Assembly (NCBI GenBank): GCA_964422065.1 | Contig: CAYQZW010000007.1 | Location: 1-35,696, forward strand | Direction: 5' to 3' | Source of the DNA: S141-55 sp964422065 | Lineage (GTDB): Bacteria > Hydrothermota > Hydrothermia > WGAB01 | Length of the DNA: 35,696 nt | Part shown: positions 15,647-23,639 of the stretch, in pieces | How positions within the stretch are numbered: position 1 is the stretch's first letter | Layout: each line of letters opens with the position of its first letter | The notes under the pieces: model-generated | The model's database searches: none | Told to the model about the DNA's origin: nothing | Seen by the model: the letters and a program-made list of their open reading frames with translations, nothing else | Made by a program: the position numbers and the translations under genes

Positions 15647-15675
15647 AACATACAAGGGATTTTGGGCTATGTCAA
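15647..15675 (-). promoter_or_regulatory. Promoter of the osmC-sfsA-PUA/HAD unit
   Basis: On the minus strand, TTGACA (15675-15670), a 17-nt spacer and TATGTT (15652-15647) lie about 30 nt upstream of the osmC ATG, leaving a leader that contains GGAGGTG. This is a normal leadered promoter, in contrast to those of ctpA and polA. Confidence 0.7.
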
Positions 15676-15690
15676 CGTGTCCTGAGGTTC

Positions 15691-17409
15691 TCACGGCTTG
15701 GACTTGGTTCGAACCCGGAGGCTCCGGAGCCGGTTGATCGCTGCCCCAAATTCTTGACGTCGGAACATCACAAGGTCCGAAGGATAGGGCACCCGGGCGA
15801 TTCCATCCAGTCCGTGACGTTCAATCTCTTTCATAACGAGATCGCTCACCTCTTTCAGCGTCTTTCGGCCATCCATATAGCGTTCCACCGCAAAGACCAA
15901 GGCCTCTCCAATCGCCTTGACTTGTCCATCTTCGACCAGTTGCTCAACGGCCGAGAGATCAATTTCGTGGGTCCCGAACACGAGGGTTCGTGTGCCCCGG
16001 GCCTTGAGATAGGCTTCCCGCCGGCCGCGCCGAGCACTCAGACTTTCTGCCAAGGGGATCCGTTGGGGTAACGGTCCAAAACGTTCCCCACCTTCCATGA
16101 CCCGATTCGTGGGATATTGCTGAGCGATCTCCTTTGCCTTTTGGGTGACATCCTGGGGCGTGTATTCGACCATGGCGATGACCGTGTCTGCAACGTCAAA
16201 GTAATCCCCAGAACCTCCCATGACGAGGAGGGTGGAAACCCCGTGATCTCGGTAGAGAAGCCGGACTTTGTCGACAAAGGGAGTAATGGGTTCGTGGACC
16301 TTGGGGATGAGGGCCTGCATGCGGTGGTCCCGGATCATGAAGTTTGTCGCGCAAGTGTCTTCATCGAGCAGAAGGAGGGTTGTTCCGATTTCGAGTGCCT
16401 CCATGATGTTGGCGGCCTGGCTCGTAGAACCGCTGGCGTTTTCTGTGGCGAATGCCCAAGTATTTACATCGCCGGGAAGGTTGTTGATGAAGGGGGAAAT
16501 GTCCACCCCCACGACACTCCGACCATCTTCAGCCCGAATTTTGACTGCCGAGGGGTCTGTGACCACGAGTTCTCTTCCGTCCCCGGGGATGTGGTTGTAA
16601 ACCCCCCGTTCAATGGCCCGGAGGAGCGTGGATTTGCCGTGAAATCCGCCCCCGACGATGAGGGTCACGCCCTTGGGAATGCCCATCCCGGTCACAGGAC
16701 CTCGGTTAGGAAGTTCTACGGTGACCCGGAGGGAAGGTGGGGATTGGAAAGGGATCGCACGGTCCCGGGCCATCGGCCGGTCATCAACCCCACTTTGGCG
16801 CGGAAGGATACTGCCATCGGCAACAAAGGCAACGCAATTGAGACGAGGCAGCATGTGACGGAGCACATCCGCATCCTCCGCGGTTTCGACATGTTTGTAA
16901 AGTTCTGACCTTGGGAGATTTTCAAAGAGGAGTGCCTGCTCGATCATCCGGGGAAGGGAGTGGACGAGCATGTCCTCGGCCTCATGGCCCAGAATCCGTC
17001 GGCCCGCCGCAGGAAGCCCAACGAAAAACCGCAGTTCGACGAAGTCCTGCGTAACCTGGCATGCGGAACGCTCCAGAATCTCTTGGCCAGGGGGATCCAC
17101 GAAGATCTGCCCACTCTTGCCCGATCCCCTGCGTTCGGAATGCCGCCAGGCCACTGCCCAGAATCGGCGGACGAGAAAATCCCGGAGCGCGATGTGGCGC
17201 GATCGGTTGGCAAAGAGGCTGGGTGGGAATTTCGCAAGCGATTGAGGGACACGGACCCGAAATCGACTCGGAGCCGCAAAAGGGTCACCCTGGACATGAT
17301 CCACATAAAGGCGAAAGAAGCCAAAATCAAAGACCTTCCCCTGGAGTTCCTTATATGCTCCGTAGCCCTTGCCGTGAATATGACGAAGAATCCGCTGAAG
17401 TGTCTGCAT
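15691..17409 (-). CDS. ABC-class ATPase (PF09818-like), function unknown
   Basis: This 572-residue protein matches the 'predicted ATPase of the ABC class' family. An N-terminal region of about 200 residues precedes the ATPase core with VPKG-type lead-in GIPKGVTLIVGGGFHGKST (Walker A 253-261), a signature-like ASGSTSQAANIMEALE (325-340) and Walker B LLLLDEDTCATNFMIRD (345-361). It ends with a helical C-terminal region (about 480-572). There is no transmembrane segment or partner permease, so it is a soluble, non-transport ABC ATPase. The family's biological role is not known to me. It is monocistronic, with a TATAAT 8 nt before the ATG and no ribosome binding site. Confidence 0.85.
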   Translation of the reverse strand: MQTLQRILRHIHGKGYGAYKELQGKVFDFGFFRLYVDHVQGDPFAAPSRFRVRVPQSLAKFPPSLFANRSRHIALRDFLVRRFWAVAWRHSERRGSGKSGQIFVDPPGQEILERSACQVTQDFVELRFFVGLPAAGRRILGHEAEDMLVHSLPRMIEQALLFENLPRSELYKHVETAEDADVLRHMLPRLNCVAFVADGSILPRQSGVDDRPMARDRAIPFQSPPSLRVTVELPNRGPVTGMGIPKGVTLIVGGGFHGKSTLLRAIERGVYNHIPGDGRELVVTDPSAVKIRAEDGRSVVGVDISPFINNLPGDVNTWAFATENASGSTSQAANIMEALEIGTTLLLLDEDTCATNFMIRDHRMQALIPKVHEPITPFVDKVRLLYRDHGVSTLLVMGGSGDYFDVADTVIAMVEYTPQDVTQKAKEIAQQYPTNRVMEGGERFGPLPQRIPLAESLSARRGRREAYLKARGTRTLVFGTHEIDLSAVEQLVEDGQVKAIGEALVFAVERYMDGRKTLKEVSDLVMKEIERHGLDGIARVPYPSDLVMFRRQEFGAAINRLRSLRVRTKSKP

Positions 17410-17423
17410 GATGGGAGATTATA
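17410..17423 (-). promoter_or_regulatory. -10 box of the ABC-class ATPase gene, predicted leaderless
   Basis: TATAAT on the minus strand (17423-17418) is followed by 8 pyrimidine-rich nt and then the ATG at 17409. The -35 region is poor (AGAGGG at 17-nt spacing). The arrangement closely copies that of ctpA. Confidence 0.6.
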
Positions 17424-17473
17424 CGGAAAGATTCCTCCAGCCCTCTCACCCTGCTGGATTTCCGAATGTCCTC

Positions 17474-17506
17474 TATAATTCTGGCAACATTCCCACGGAA
17501 AGGAGG
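17474..17506 (+). promoter_or_regulatory. -10 box and ribosome binding site of the Gfo/Idh/MocA gene
   Basis: TATAAT at 17474-17479 is followed by a leader with AGGAGG at 17501-17506, 8 nt before the ATG at 17515. No clear -35 box is seen. The element is divergent from the ABC-ATPase -10 box about 50 nt away. Confidence 0.55.
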
Positions 17507-17514
17507 CTTCCTTC

Positions 17515-18558
17515 ATGATCAAAATTGCATTAATTGGCGTCGGCAACTGGGGCTGGAACCACTTGCGGACTTGGGCGACTTTGGAAGATGTGGAACTCAG
17601 GTGGGTCTGCGACCTTTCAGAAGGACGGTTGGCAAAAGCGGCCCGGGCGTTTCCTACGGTAAAAACCACCACCCAGGTAGAAGAAGCCTTGGATGACGTA
17701 GATGCGGTCGTCATTGCCACCTCCTCCTCGGCACATTACGAATTGGTAAAAAAAGCCCTAACCCGCGGTTTGCATGTGTTCGTCGAGAAACCCATGACGC
17801 ATTCCCTCGAGCGGGCTATGGAACTGGTGCAACTGGCTGAACAGGAACAACGGATTTTGATGGTGGGACACCTCCTCATCTACCACCCTGCTATCCAAAA
17901 ACTGAAACAACTTGTGGATCAGGGAGAACTGGGGGAGGTTTTGTATCTGTATTCACGGCGCCTCAATTTAGGCCGGATCCGGACCGACGAAAATGTGGTG
18001 TTGAGTTTGGCACCGCACGATGTCTCTATCAGCAATTATCTCTTAGCGCGTCGCCCACTACGGGTAACTGCGACGGGGTGGAGTTACGTCACCAATGCGA
18101 TTGAAGATGTTGCGTTTATCACCGTGGAATACGAAGGAGGTAAGGTTGCGCACTTCCATATCTCCTGGTTAGACCCCCGGAAGGTACGGAGTTTGGTGTT
18201 GGTAGGCTCTGAAAAGATGGCGGTCTTCGATGACATGGAGCCGGAGGAAAAACTCAAAATCTACGACAAAGGGATTCTGAGAGACCCCTTCCAAACGGTA
18301 GAACTCCCTCCTGGTGTGATTGCCGTGCGCTATGGGGACATCTTTGCTCCCAGGGTTCCTCTCAAGGAACCCCTCCGCGAGGAGGCCAAACATTTCGTTG
18401 AATGTATCCGAGAAGGGAAACGTCCCAAAACCGATGGCATTTCAGGTCTTGAAGTCATGGCAGTCCTCGAGGCTGCGTTTGAGTCGATCCGCCAAGGGGG
18501 GACCCCGGTCGAGGTCCCTTCTTATTCGATCAATAAAACAACCAAAAGGAGGTCGTAA
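17515..18558 (+). CDS. Gfo/Idh/MocA family oxidoreductase
   Basis: This 347-residue NAD(P)-dependent sugar dehydrogenase-like protein has an N-terminal Rossmann fold (IKIALIGVGNWGWNHLRTW, with GxGxxG-like GVGNWG at about 8-13) and the family signature HVFVEKPMTHS, whose EKP holds the catalytic lysine. The C-terminal alpha/beta domain contains LAPHDVSISNYLL, placing a histidine near the active site. Members often act on UDP-sugars or inositols; the substrate cannot be told here. It heads a plus-strand unit and is followed after 3 nt by an M16 peptidase gene. Confidence 0.88.
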   Translation: MIKIALIGVGNWGWNHLRTWATLEDVELRWVCDLSEGRLAKAARAFPTVKTTTQVEEALDDVDAVVIATSSSAHYELVKKALTRGLHVFVEKPMTHSLERAMELVQLAEQEQRILMVGHLLIYHPAIQKLKQLVDQGELGEVLYLYSRRLNLGRIRTDENVVLSLAPHDVSISNYLLARRPLRVTATGWSYVTNAIEDVAFITVEYEGGKVAHFHISWLDPRKVRSLVLVGSEKMAVFDDMEPEEKLKIYDKGILRDPFQTVELPPGVIAVRYGDIFAPRVPLKEPLREEAKHFVECIREGKRPKTDGISGLEVMAVLEAAFESIRQGGTPVEVPSYSINKTTKRRS

Positions 18559-18561
18559 GGG

Positions 18562-19839
18562 ATGCCAATCGGTCTTTTGCTGGGGGTGATCCTTGCGGTC
18601 CAGGAGACCACCCTGGCCAACGGGATGAAGGTCATCCTGAAAGAAGATCACTCGGTCCCCCTGGTCAACGTGACGGTGGTCGTGAAGTCCGGGAGTGTCT
18701 ATGAGTCTGACTCTACCCTGGGCATGACCCATTTCTTGGAGCACTTGCTTTTTGATGGGACAGAAACCCAGACACGTCAGCAGATCCGGGACCGATTCGA
18801 CGAGCACGGAACCTACTTCAATGCCTTTACCCGTGAAGACTTCACCGCCTATTTGATCACTGCCCCGTCGGAGTTTCTGGAAGACGCCATCGCAAATCAG
18901 GCGGACATGCTGATGCACTCCATCCTGCCGGAAAAGGAATTCGAGAAGGAAAAAAAGGTTGTCATTCAGGAGATGCACAAGGACCGTGCCAACCCCAGTT
19001 CTGTAGCTGACGAAATTTTTAAGCAGGTCGCGTTCCAGGGGACACCGTATGCCGAGCCGGTGTTGGGATACGAAGAGACGATCCAGCAAGTCCAGCGGGG
19101 CACCGTGTGGAACTATTACAAACGGTTCTATCGCCCAGACAATATGATCGCAATTGTGATTGGAGATTTCCAACCCAAAAAGGTTTTGGAGGTCTTGGAG
19201 AACGTCTACGGTCCCCGTCCCTCCCAGCCCCTCCCCAAGGCCCGGCCTATTCCGCCGTTCCGGCCTCAAGACCAGGAAATTGTCCAAAAAGAATGGTCGT
19301 TCCCCAGTACCTATCTCCTTGTGGCTTTTCCTGCATTGCCGGCGGACCATCCGTTAGCCCCAGCGCTTGAGGTTCTGGTAGACATCCTCAACAGTTCTTC
19401 GGATTCGCCGTATCTCCAGCGTGTTCTCTATAGCGATTCTCCGTTAGCCACAGAGGCTTCCTGGAGTTATGTGCGCCATCTCGGCCTTGAGTACCTGCAA
19501 CTCACGCTCAAGACCGATACCCCGGAAAAGGCCCGGAAGGCTTTGGCACTCCTGCCCAAAAGTCTGGAAGAACTGTCAACACTTACGGAGGACGTGATTC
19601 AGCGGATTCGCACCTCCATTTTGGCGTCGCACGCCTTTGAGAGTGAGAATCTGACATATGAGGGGATGGGACTTGCCTATTGGGTTGCACTGGGGAGTGG
19701 CTATGACCTCTATGACTCGTATTACAAGCGGATTGGAGAGGTTTCCCTGGATCAAGTTCTGAAGGCAAAGAATACCGTCTTTACGCCCTTGAGATACCGT
19801 GGCGTGCTGTTGACCCCTTCGAAAGGAGGCAAGGGATGA
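18562..19839 (+). CDS. M16 family zinc peptidase, catalytic subunit
   Basis: This 425-residue member of the M16B (pitrilysin-like) family has the inverted zinc motif HFLEH (H57-F-L-E60-H61) and the third ligand E137 in EKKVVIQEMHKD, 76 residues after H61 as the family requires, so it should be active. A weak hydrophobic N-terminus (PIGLLLGVILAV) could be a signal sequence. GGAGG precedes the ATG. The stop overlaps the next gene, an inactive M16 paralogue, as ATGA. The two probably form the heterodimer known for paired M16B proteins, which degrade peptides in a closed chamber, probably in the periplasm. Confidence 0.9.
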   Translation: MPIGLLLGVILAVQETTLANGMKVILKEDHSVPLVNVTVVVKSGSVYESDSTLGMTHFLEHLLFDGTETQTRQQIRDRFDEHGTYFNAFTREDFTAYLITAPSEFLEDAIANQADMLMHSILPEKEFEKEKKVVIQEMHKDRANPSSVADEIFKQVAFQGTPYAEPVLGYEETIQQVQRGTVWNYYKRFYRPDNMIAIVIGDFQPKKVLEVLENVYGPRPSQPLPKARPIPPFRPQDQEIVQKEWSFPSTYLLVAFPALPADHPLAPALEVLVDILNSSSDSPYLQRVLYSDSPLATEASWSYVRHLGLEYLQLTLKTDTPEKARKALALLPKSLEELSTLTEDVIQRIRTSILASHAFESENLTYEGMGLAYWVALGSGYDLYDSYYKRIGEVSLDQVLKAKNTVFTPLRYRGVLLTPSKGGKG

Positions 19840-21173
19840 AACGGCCATCCGTGACAATCACCCTTTTCATTCTTTCTTTTCTGGGCATCACTGGATGCCA
19901 ACAACCATCCCAGGGAATTGTTCGGGAAGTCCTCCCCAACGGACTCACGGTCCTCGTAAAGACCGTACCGGAAACCCCGGTAGCGGCGATCCATCTTCTT
20001 GTTGGACGCCGTTTGGTGCTGGAGAAGAAACCTGGGGAAAGCCTCCTGACCCAGATGCTCTTGACCAAAGGAGCAGGGGATTTTGATCGGGCTACCATCG
20101 CTCAGAAACTGGAATCTCTCGGGGCTCGCGTTAAGACTGTGGATAACCCTTACATCCCGTTTGATGATTATTACAATTCGCGGGATTACGCCTATGTTCG
20201 TTTTGAGGTTCTGGACGAGAACCTTTTCCCTGGCCTGGAACTCTTCCATACGATGGTCACTTCTCCAACGTTTCCAGAAGAAGAACTCCAGCGTGCCAAG
20301 CAGCGATTGACCCTGCAGTTCAAGGAGAACCAGCAGGTTCCACGGTGGGTTGCCCGGAACCGACTTTATGCGTTGTTATATTCCGGGACGCCCTTTGCCC
20401 GTCCTCTGGAGGGAACCTTGGCAGGCATTGAATCGATTGAGCGGTCCGACCTTGTGGCCTATCACAGACGAGCCTATACCCCCGGCAATTGTATCCTGGC
20501 GGTAGTTTCCAGTGAACCTGCGGATAAAGTCCTGAAGAAAATCCAGGCACTGTTCGGATCCTGGCGTGCATCCTCCGAGGCCGGCCAGGTGGCCCCACCA
20601 AGCCCGGAACCCGTAGAAACAAAGCAAGCCATGGTCTTCCTGGACAACGATAGAGCAGACATCTATATGGGGACCCGGATCCCGTCTATTGGACACCCCG
20701 ATATCCCTGCACTCCGAGTGGCTGCGATGGTGTTGTCCTACCGGATGTCCAATGTCCTCCGGGAACAGCGTGGTTTGGCCTACCGATTGGGTGCCTTTAC
20801 GGAGTTCTTTAAAGATTATGGTGGGCTCTTTGGAATTACGATGGGGACGAGTTCAGATCAATTCCAAGAGTCCCGCGATGGCATCCTGGAGGTCCTCAAC
20901 TCCTTGGTGACGGATCCGCCGACTCCTGAAGAACTCCGGCGAGTGGTCAACGCCAAATGGGGAAGTTTCCTCCGGTATCACCAACGGAAAATCAATCAAG
21001 CCTATTATCTCAGTCTCTACGAATACCTGGGCGTGGGGTATGGCTACGATCTGAAACAGATTGAGGACTTACGAAAGGTCACTCCTGAGGATGTGGTTCG
21101 GGTAGTGCGGACATATCTTGCACCGGATCGTTTGGTCCTGGCTGCCGCAGGTCGTATCCAAACCAAGGAGTAG
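19836..21173 (+). CDS. M16 family peptidase-like lipoprotein, non-catalytic subunit
   Basis: This 445-residue M16 homologue lacks the HxxEH motif: the aligned stretch reads PGESLLTQMLLTKGAG. It keeps the C-terminal M16 substrate-binding region, with YRMSNVLREQRGLAY and a late YLGVGYGYDLKQIEDLRKVTPEDVVRVV. The N-terminus is a signal peptide with a lipobox (LGITGC, Cys about residue 21), so it should be anchored to a membrane by lipid. It starts inside the stop of the active subunit, and stoichiometric, coupled synthesis is likely. Anchoring only this subunit would tether the pair to the membrane. Confidence 0.87.
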   Translation: MKRPSVTITLFILSFLGITGCQQPSQGIVREVLPNGLTVLVKTVPETPVAAIHLLVGRRLVLEKKPGESLLTQMLLTKGAGDFDRATIAQKLESLGARVKTVDNPYIPFDDYYNSRDYAYVRFEVLDENLFPGLELFHTMVTSPTFPEEELQRAKQRLTLQFKENQQVPRWVARNRLYALLYSGTPFARPLEGTLAGIESIERSDLVAYHRRAYTPGNCILAVVSSEPADKVLKKIQALFGSWRASSEAGQVAPPSPEPVETKQAMVFLDNDRADIYMGTRIPSIGHPDIPALRVAAMVLSYRMSNVLREQRGLAYRLGAFTEFFKDYGGLFGITMGTSSDQFQESRDGILEVLNSLVTDPPTPEELRRVVNAKWGSFLRYHQRKINQAYYLSLYEYLGVGYGYDLKQIEDLRKVTPEDVVRVVRTYLAPDRLVLAAAGRIQTKE

Positions 21174-21178
21174 GAGCC

Positions 21179-21484
21179 ATGTACGTCATTGGTTCTTTTT
21201 TCATCGCCTTAGCGCGTGTGTTGGAATTTCTCATTAACCTTTATCTTCTCATCCTCTTTGTTCGAGTGGTCATCTCCTGGTTTCCAAGTATCGACCCTTG
21301 GCATCCTCTGGTTCGCATCCTGCGCCAACTCACAGATCCACTCCTGGATTGGATCCGTCGTTCTTTCCGGCTCCCCACACCGGGCCTGGACCTTTCTCCT
21401 CTCGTCGCGTTCCTGGGGCTCCTCTTCCTGAAATACTTTGCGATCGCCGTTTTGGTGGAAACGGGGATCCGCTTGATGCGATAG
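21179..21484 (+). CDS. YggT family integral membrane protein
   Basis: This 101-residue protein has two hydrophobic regions flanking the conserved loop WFPSIDPWHPLVRILRQLTDPLLDWIRR, the hallmark of the YggT family, followed by GLDLSPLVAFLGLLFLKY. Family members are implicated in membrane protein and cell-division or osmotic functions, but the mechanism is unclear. It lies 5 nt after the M16 lipoprotein gene and 10 nt before the purine nucleoside phosphorylase gene, in the same transcript. Confidence 0.85.
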   Translation: MYVIGSFFIALARVLEFLINLYLLILFVRVVISWFPSIDPWHPLVRILRQLTDPLLDWIRRSFRLPTPGLDLSPLVAFLGLLFLKYFAIAVLVETGIRLMR

Positions 21485-21494
21485 GAGGGCATCC

Positions 21495-22322
21495 ATGGAG
21501 GAACTCAAGAAAAAGATCATTGAAGCGACGGATTATCTCCAAAGTAAAATGCCCAAGCCCCCAGTGGTCGGGATCATCCTGGGTTCTGGCTTGGGGGGCT
21601 TGGCCGATGAGATTGAGAAAGAAGCGGAGATCCCCTACTGGGAAATCCCCCATTTTCCGGTTTCTACCGTTGCCGGCCACAAGGGCAAACTGATCTATGG
21701 CGAACTCTCCGGGAAAAAGGTCGTTGCGCTCCAAGGTCGGATCCACTACTACGAGGGGTACAGCACCGTGGAGGTTACCTTCCCTGTCCGTGTCATGAAG
21801 TTCCTGGGGGCGAGTTACTTGATCGTATCCAATGCAGCCGGCGGGGTCAATCCGAGGTTCCGTCCGGGAGATCTCATGCTGATCGTGGACCACATCAACC
21901 TGTTGCCGGAGAACCCACTCCGAGGGCCAAACGATGAGACCATTGGCCCGCGATTCCCTTCCATGCACAATGCCTATGACCGTGGGCTCCGGAACCTGGC
22001 GCTCGAGGTGGCGCTGAAAAACGGGATTTATCTCCATCAGGGGGTGTATGTCTGCCTCCAGGGGCCCAACCTGGAAACCCCTGCCGAGTATAACTTCATC
22101 CGAGTGATCGGTGGAGACGCCGTGGGCATGTCCACAGTTCCAGAGGTCATCGTGGCCAACCACATGGGCATGCGTGTGGTGGGATTCTCGGTCATCACCA
22201 ATGTCGCGAATCCCTATGCCCCCGAACCGACGTCTCATGAGGAGGTCGTCGCCGTCGCAGAACGCGCGAGAAATCAACTGGCCGTGATCGTCAAAGGGCT
22301 GATTGACTTGATTGAGGTCTGA
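21495..22322 (+). CDS. punA: Purine nucleoside phosphorylase (trimeric, NP-I)
   Basis: This 275-residue enzyme of purine salvage phosphorolyses inosine and guanosine. Motifs are GIILGSGLGG (phosphate site), the histidines in VAGHKG and GRIHYYEGY, the purine-site glutamate in LQGPNLETPAEY, VGMSTVPEV, and SVITNVANPY, whose Asn fits 6-oxopurine recognition. It therefore belongs to the trimeric mammalian-type class rather than hexameric DeoD. The stop is only 3 nt from the stop of the convergent purB, so no terminator fits between them. Confidence 0.92.
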   Translation: MEELKKKIIEATDYLQSKMPKPPVVGIILGSGLGGLADEIEKEAEIPYWEIPHFPVSTVAGHKGKLIYGELSGKKVVALQGRIHYYEGYSTVEVTFPVRVMKFLGASYLIVSNAAGGVNPRFRPGDLMLIVDHINLLPENPLRGPNDETIGPRFPSMHNAYDRGLRNLALEVALKNGIYLHQGVYVCLQGPNLETPAEYNFIRVIGGDAVGMSTVPEVIVANHMGMRVVGFSVITNVANPYAPEPTSHEEVVAVAERARNQLAVIVKGLIDLIEV

Positions 22323-22325
22323 GGA

Positions 22326-23639
22326 CTACTCGCTCTTTTTCAGGGCAAGCCGAAAGATTTCGTCCACATGCCTTAAAAAGTCGTAGGAAAGGACCTCCTT
22401 CAGTTCCTCGGAAGAGAGGCGTTGGAGGATTTCAGGATGGTTTTGGACCGCTTCACGAAAGGACACCTTTTGGTCGTAGACCTTCTGACTGACCTCTCGA
22501 ACCCAATAGTAGGCTTGTTTTCTCGGGACGCCCTTCCGTATCAATGCAAGGAGAAGGGGCTGAGAGCGGTAGAAATCCCCAAATCGTTTAAGGTTCTCCT
22601 GGATCCGTTGGGGATGGATGACAAGTCCGTCCAGGATCGAGCGGAGCAGGCCCAGCATGTAGACCACGGTATGGAAGGCGTCGGGAATGATCAGCCGTTC
22701 CACAGAGGAGTGGGAGATATCCCGCTCATGCCATAGCGCCACGTTTTCCAAGGCAGGGATAAGCACACCGCGGAGGTAGCGGGCAAGCCCACAGAGGCGT
22801 TCAGAGCGGATGGGGTTCCGCTTGTGGGGCATGGCTGAAGAACCCGTTTGACGCTGGCCAAACGGTTCCTCCAGTTCCCCAACTTCCGTCCGTTGGAGGT
22901 GACGGATCTCTGTCGCCAGCCGCTCCACAGCGGAGCCCGTCAGTGCGAGCGCGGAAAGAAGGGCGGCATGACGGTCTCGGGGGATGACCTGGGTGGCCAC
23001 GGGCTCCCGTTTCAACCCCAGACTTTCCAGGATCCTTTTTTCAGTGGACGGCGAAAGATAGGCGTTGGTACCTACGGCACCGGAGAGTTTCCCAAAACGC
23101 AGACCTTCCAGCGCCTCCGTGACACGCGCTCGTGCACGTTCCAGTTCTTTGTAAAACCCCAAAAACTTGAGTCCGAGGGTGGTGGGCTCCGCAAACATCC
23201 CATGGGTCCGACCCATCATCGGTGTGTGCTGGTGCCGAAGCGCCAGATCCCGTAACGCCGACAGGGTTTCTTCCAGGCGATCCAAGACCACACCCCCGGC
23301 CTCCTGGATCTGCAAGGCAAGGCCGGTGTCCACGACATCGGAGGAAGTGAGACCAAAATGGATCCACCGTGCCGGTTCTCCCACGATTTCTTCTACGGCC
23401 ATGAGGAAGGCCACGACGTCGTGCTGGGTTTGTTCCTCAATGGCCTGGGCGCGTGCGACCAGGCGTTGGATGGGAACTTCTCGGAGAGTGGTTTCGATCT
23501 GTTCTACCGTGCCCGGGGGGGCGATCCCCGAACGCTCCAATTCCCGGACGACGGCCAGTTCGATTTTGAGCCAGAGTTCCGTTCGGTGCTCTAAGGAAAA
23601 GATCCGGGTGATTTCTGGAACGGCATACCGTGGAATCAT
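22326..23639 (-). CDS. purB: Adenylosuccinate lyase
   Basis: PurB catalyses two fumarate-releasing steps of purine synthesis (SAICAR to AICAR, adenylosuccinate to AMP). The 437-residue protein shows QHDVVAFL (H73 region), GLTSSDVVDT (96-105), the catalytic histidine H146 in GRTHG, and the fumarase/lyase signature GSSAMPHKRNP at 266-276, whose flexible loop serine is the general base. Length is normal. The start overlaps the mscS stop as ATGA, tying it to the UPF0173-DUF432-MscS genes. Confidence 0.95.
   Translation of the reverse strand: MIPRYAVPEITRIFSLEHRTELWLKIELAVVRELERSGIAPPGTVEQIETTLREVPIQRLVARAQAIEEQTQHDVVAFLMAVEEIVGEPARWIHFGLTSSDVVDTGLALQIQEAGGVVLDRLEETLSALRDLALRHQHTPMMGRTHGMFAEPTTLGLKFLGFYKELERARARVTEALEGLRFGKLSGAVGTNAYLSPSTEKRILESLGLKREPVATQVIPRDRHAALLSALALTGSAVERLATEIRHLQRTEVGELEEPFGQRQTGSSAMPHKRNPIRSERLCGLARYLRGVLIPALENVALWHERDISHSSVERLIIPDAFHTVVYMLGLLRSILDGLVIHPQRIQENLKRFGDFYRSQPLLLALIRKGVPRKQAYYWVREVSQKVYDQKVSFREAVQNHPEILQRLSSEELKEVLSYDFLRHVDEIFRLALKKSE

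Noticed and set aside
21330..22277. 315-residue minus-strand ORF over the purine nucleoside phosphorylase
   Set aside because: Complement of clear PNP motifs; His/Asp-rich composition typical of antisense frames.
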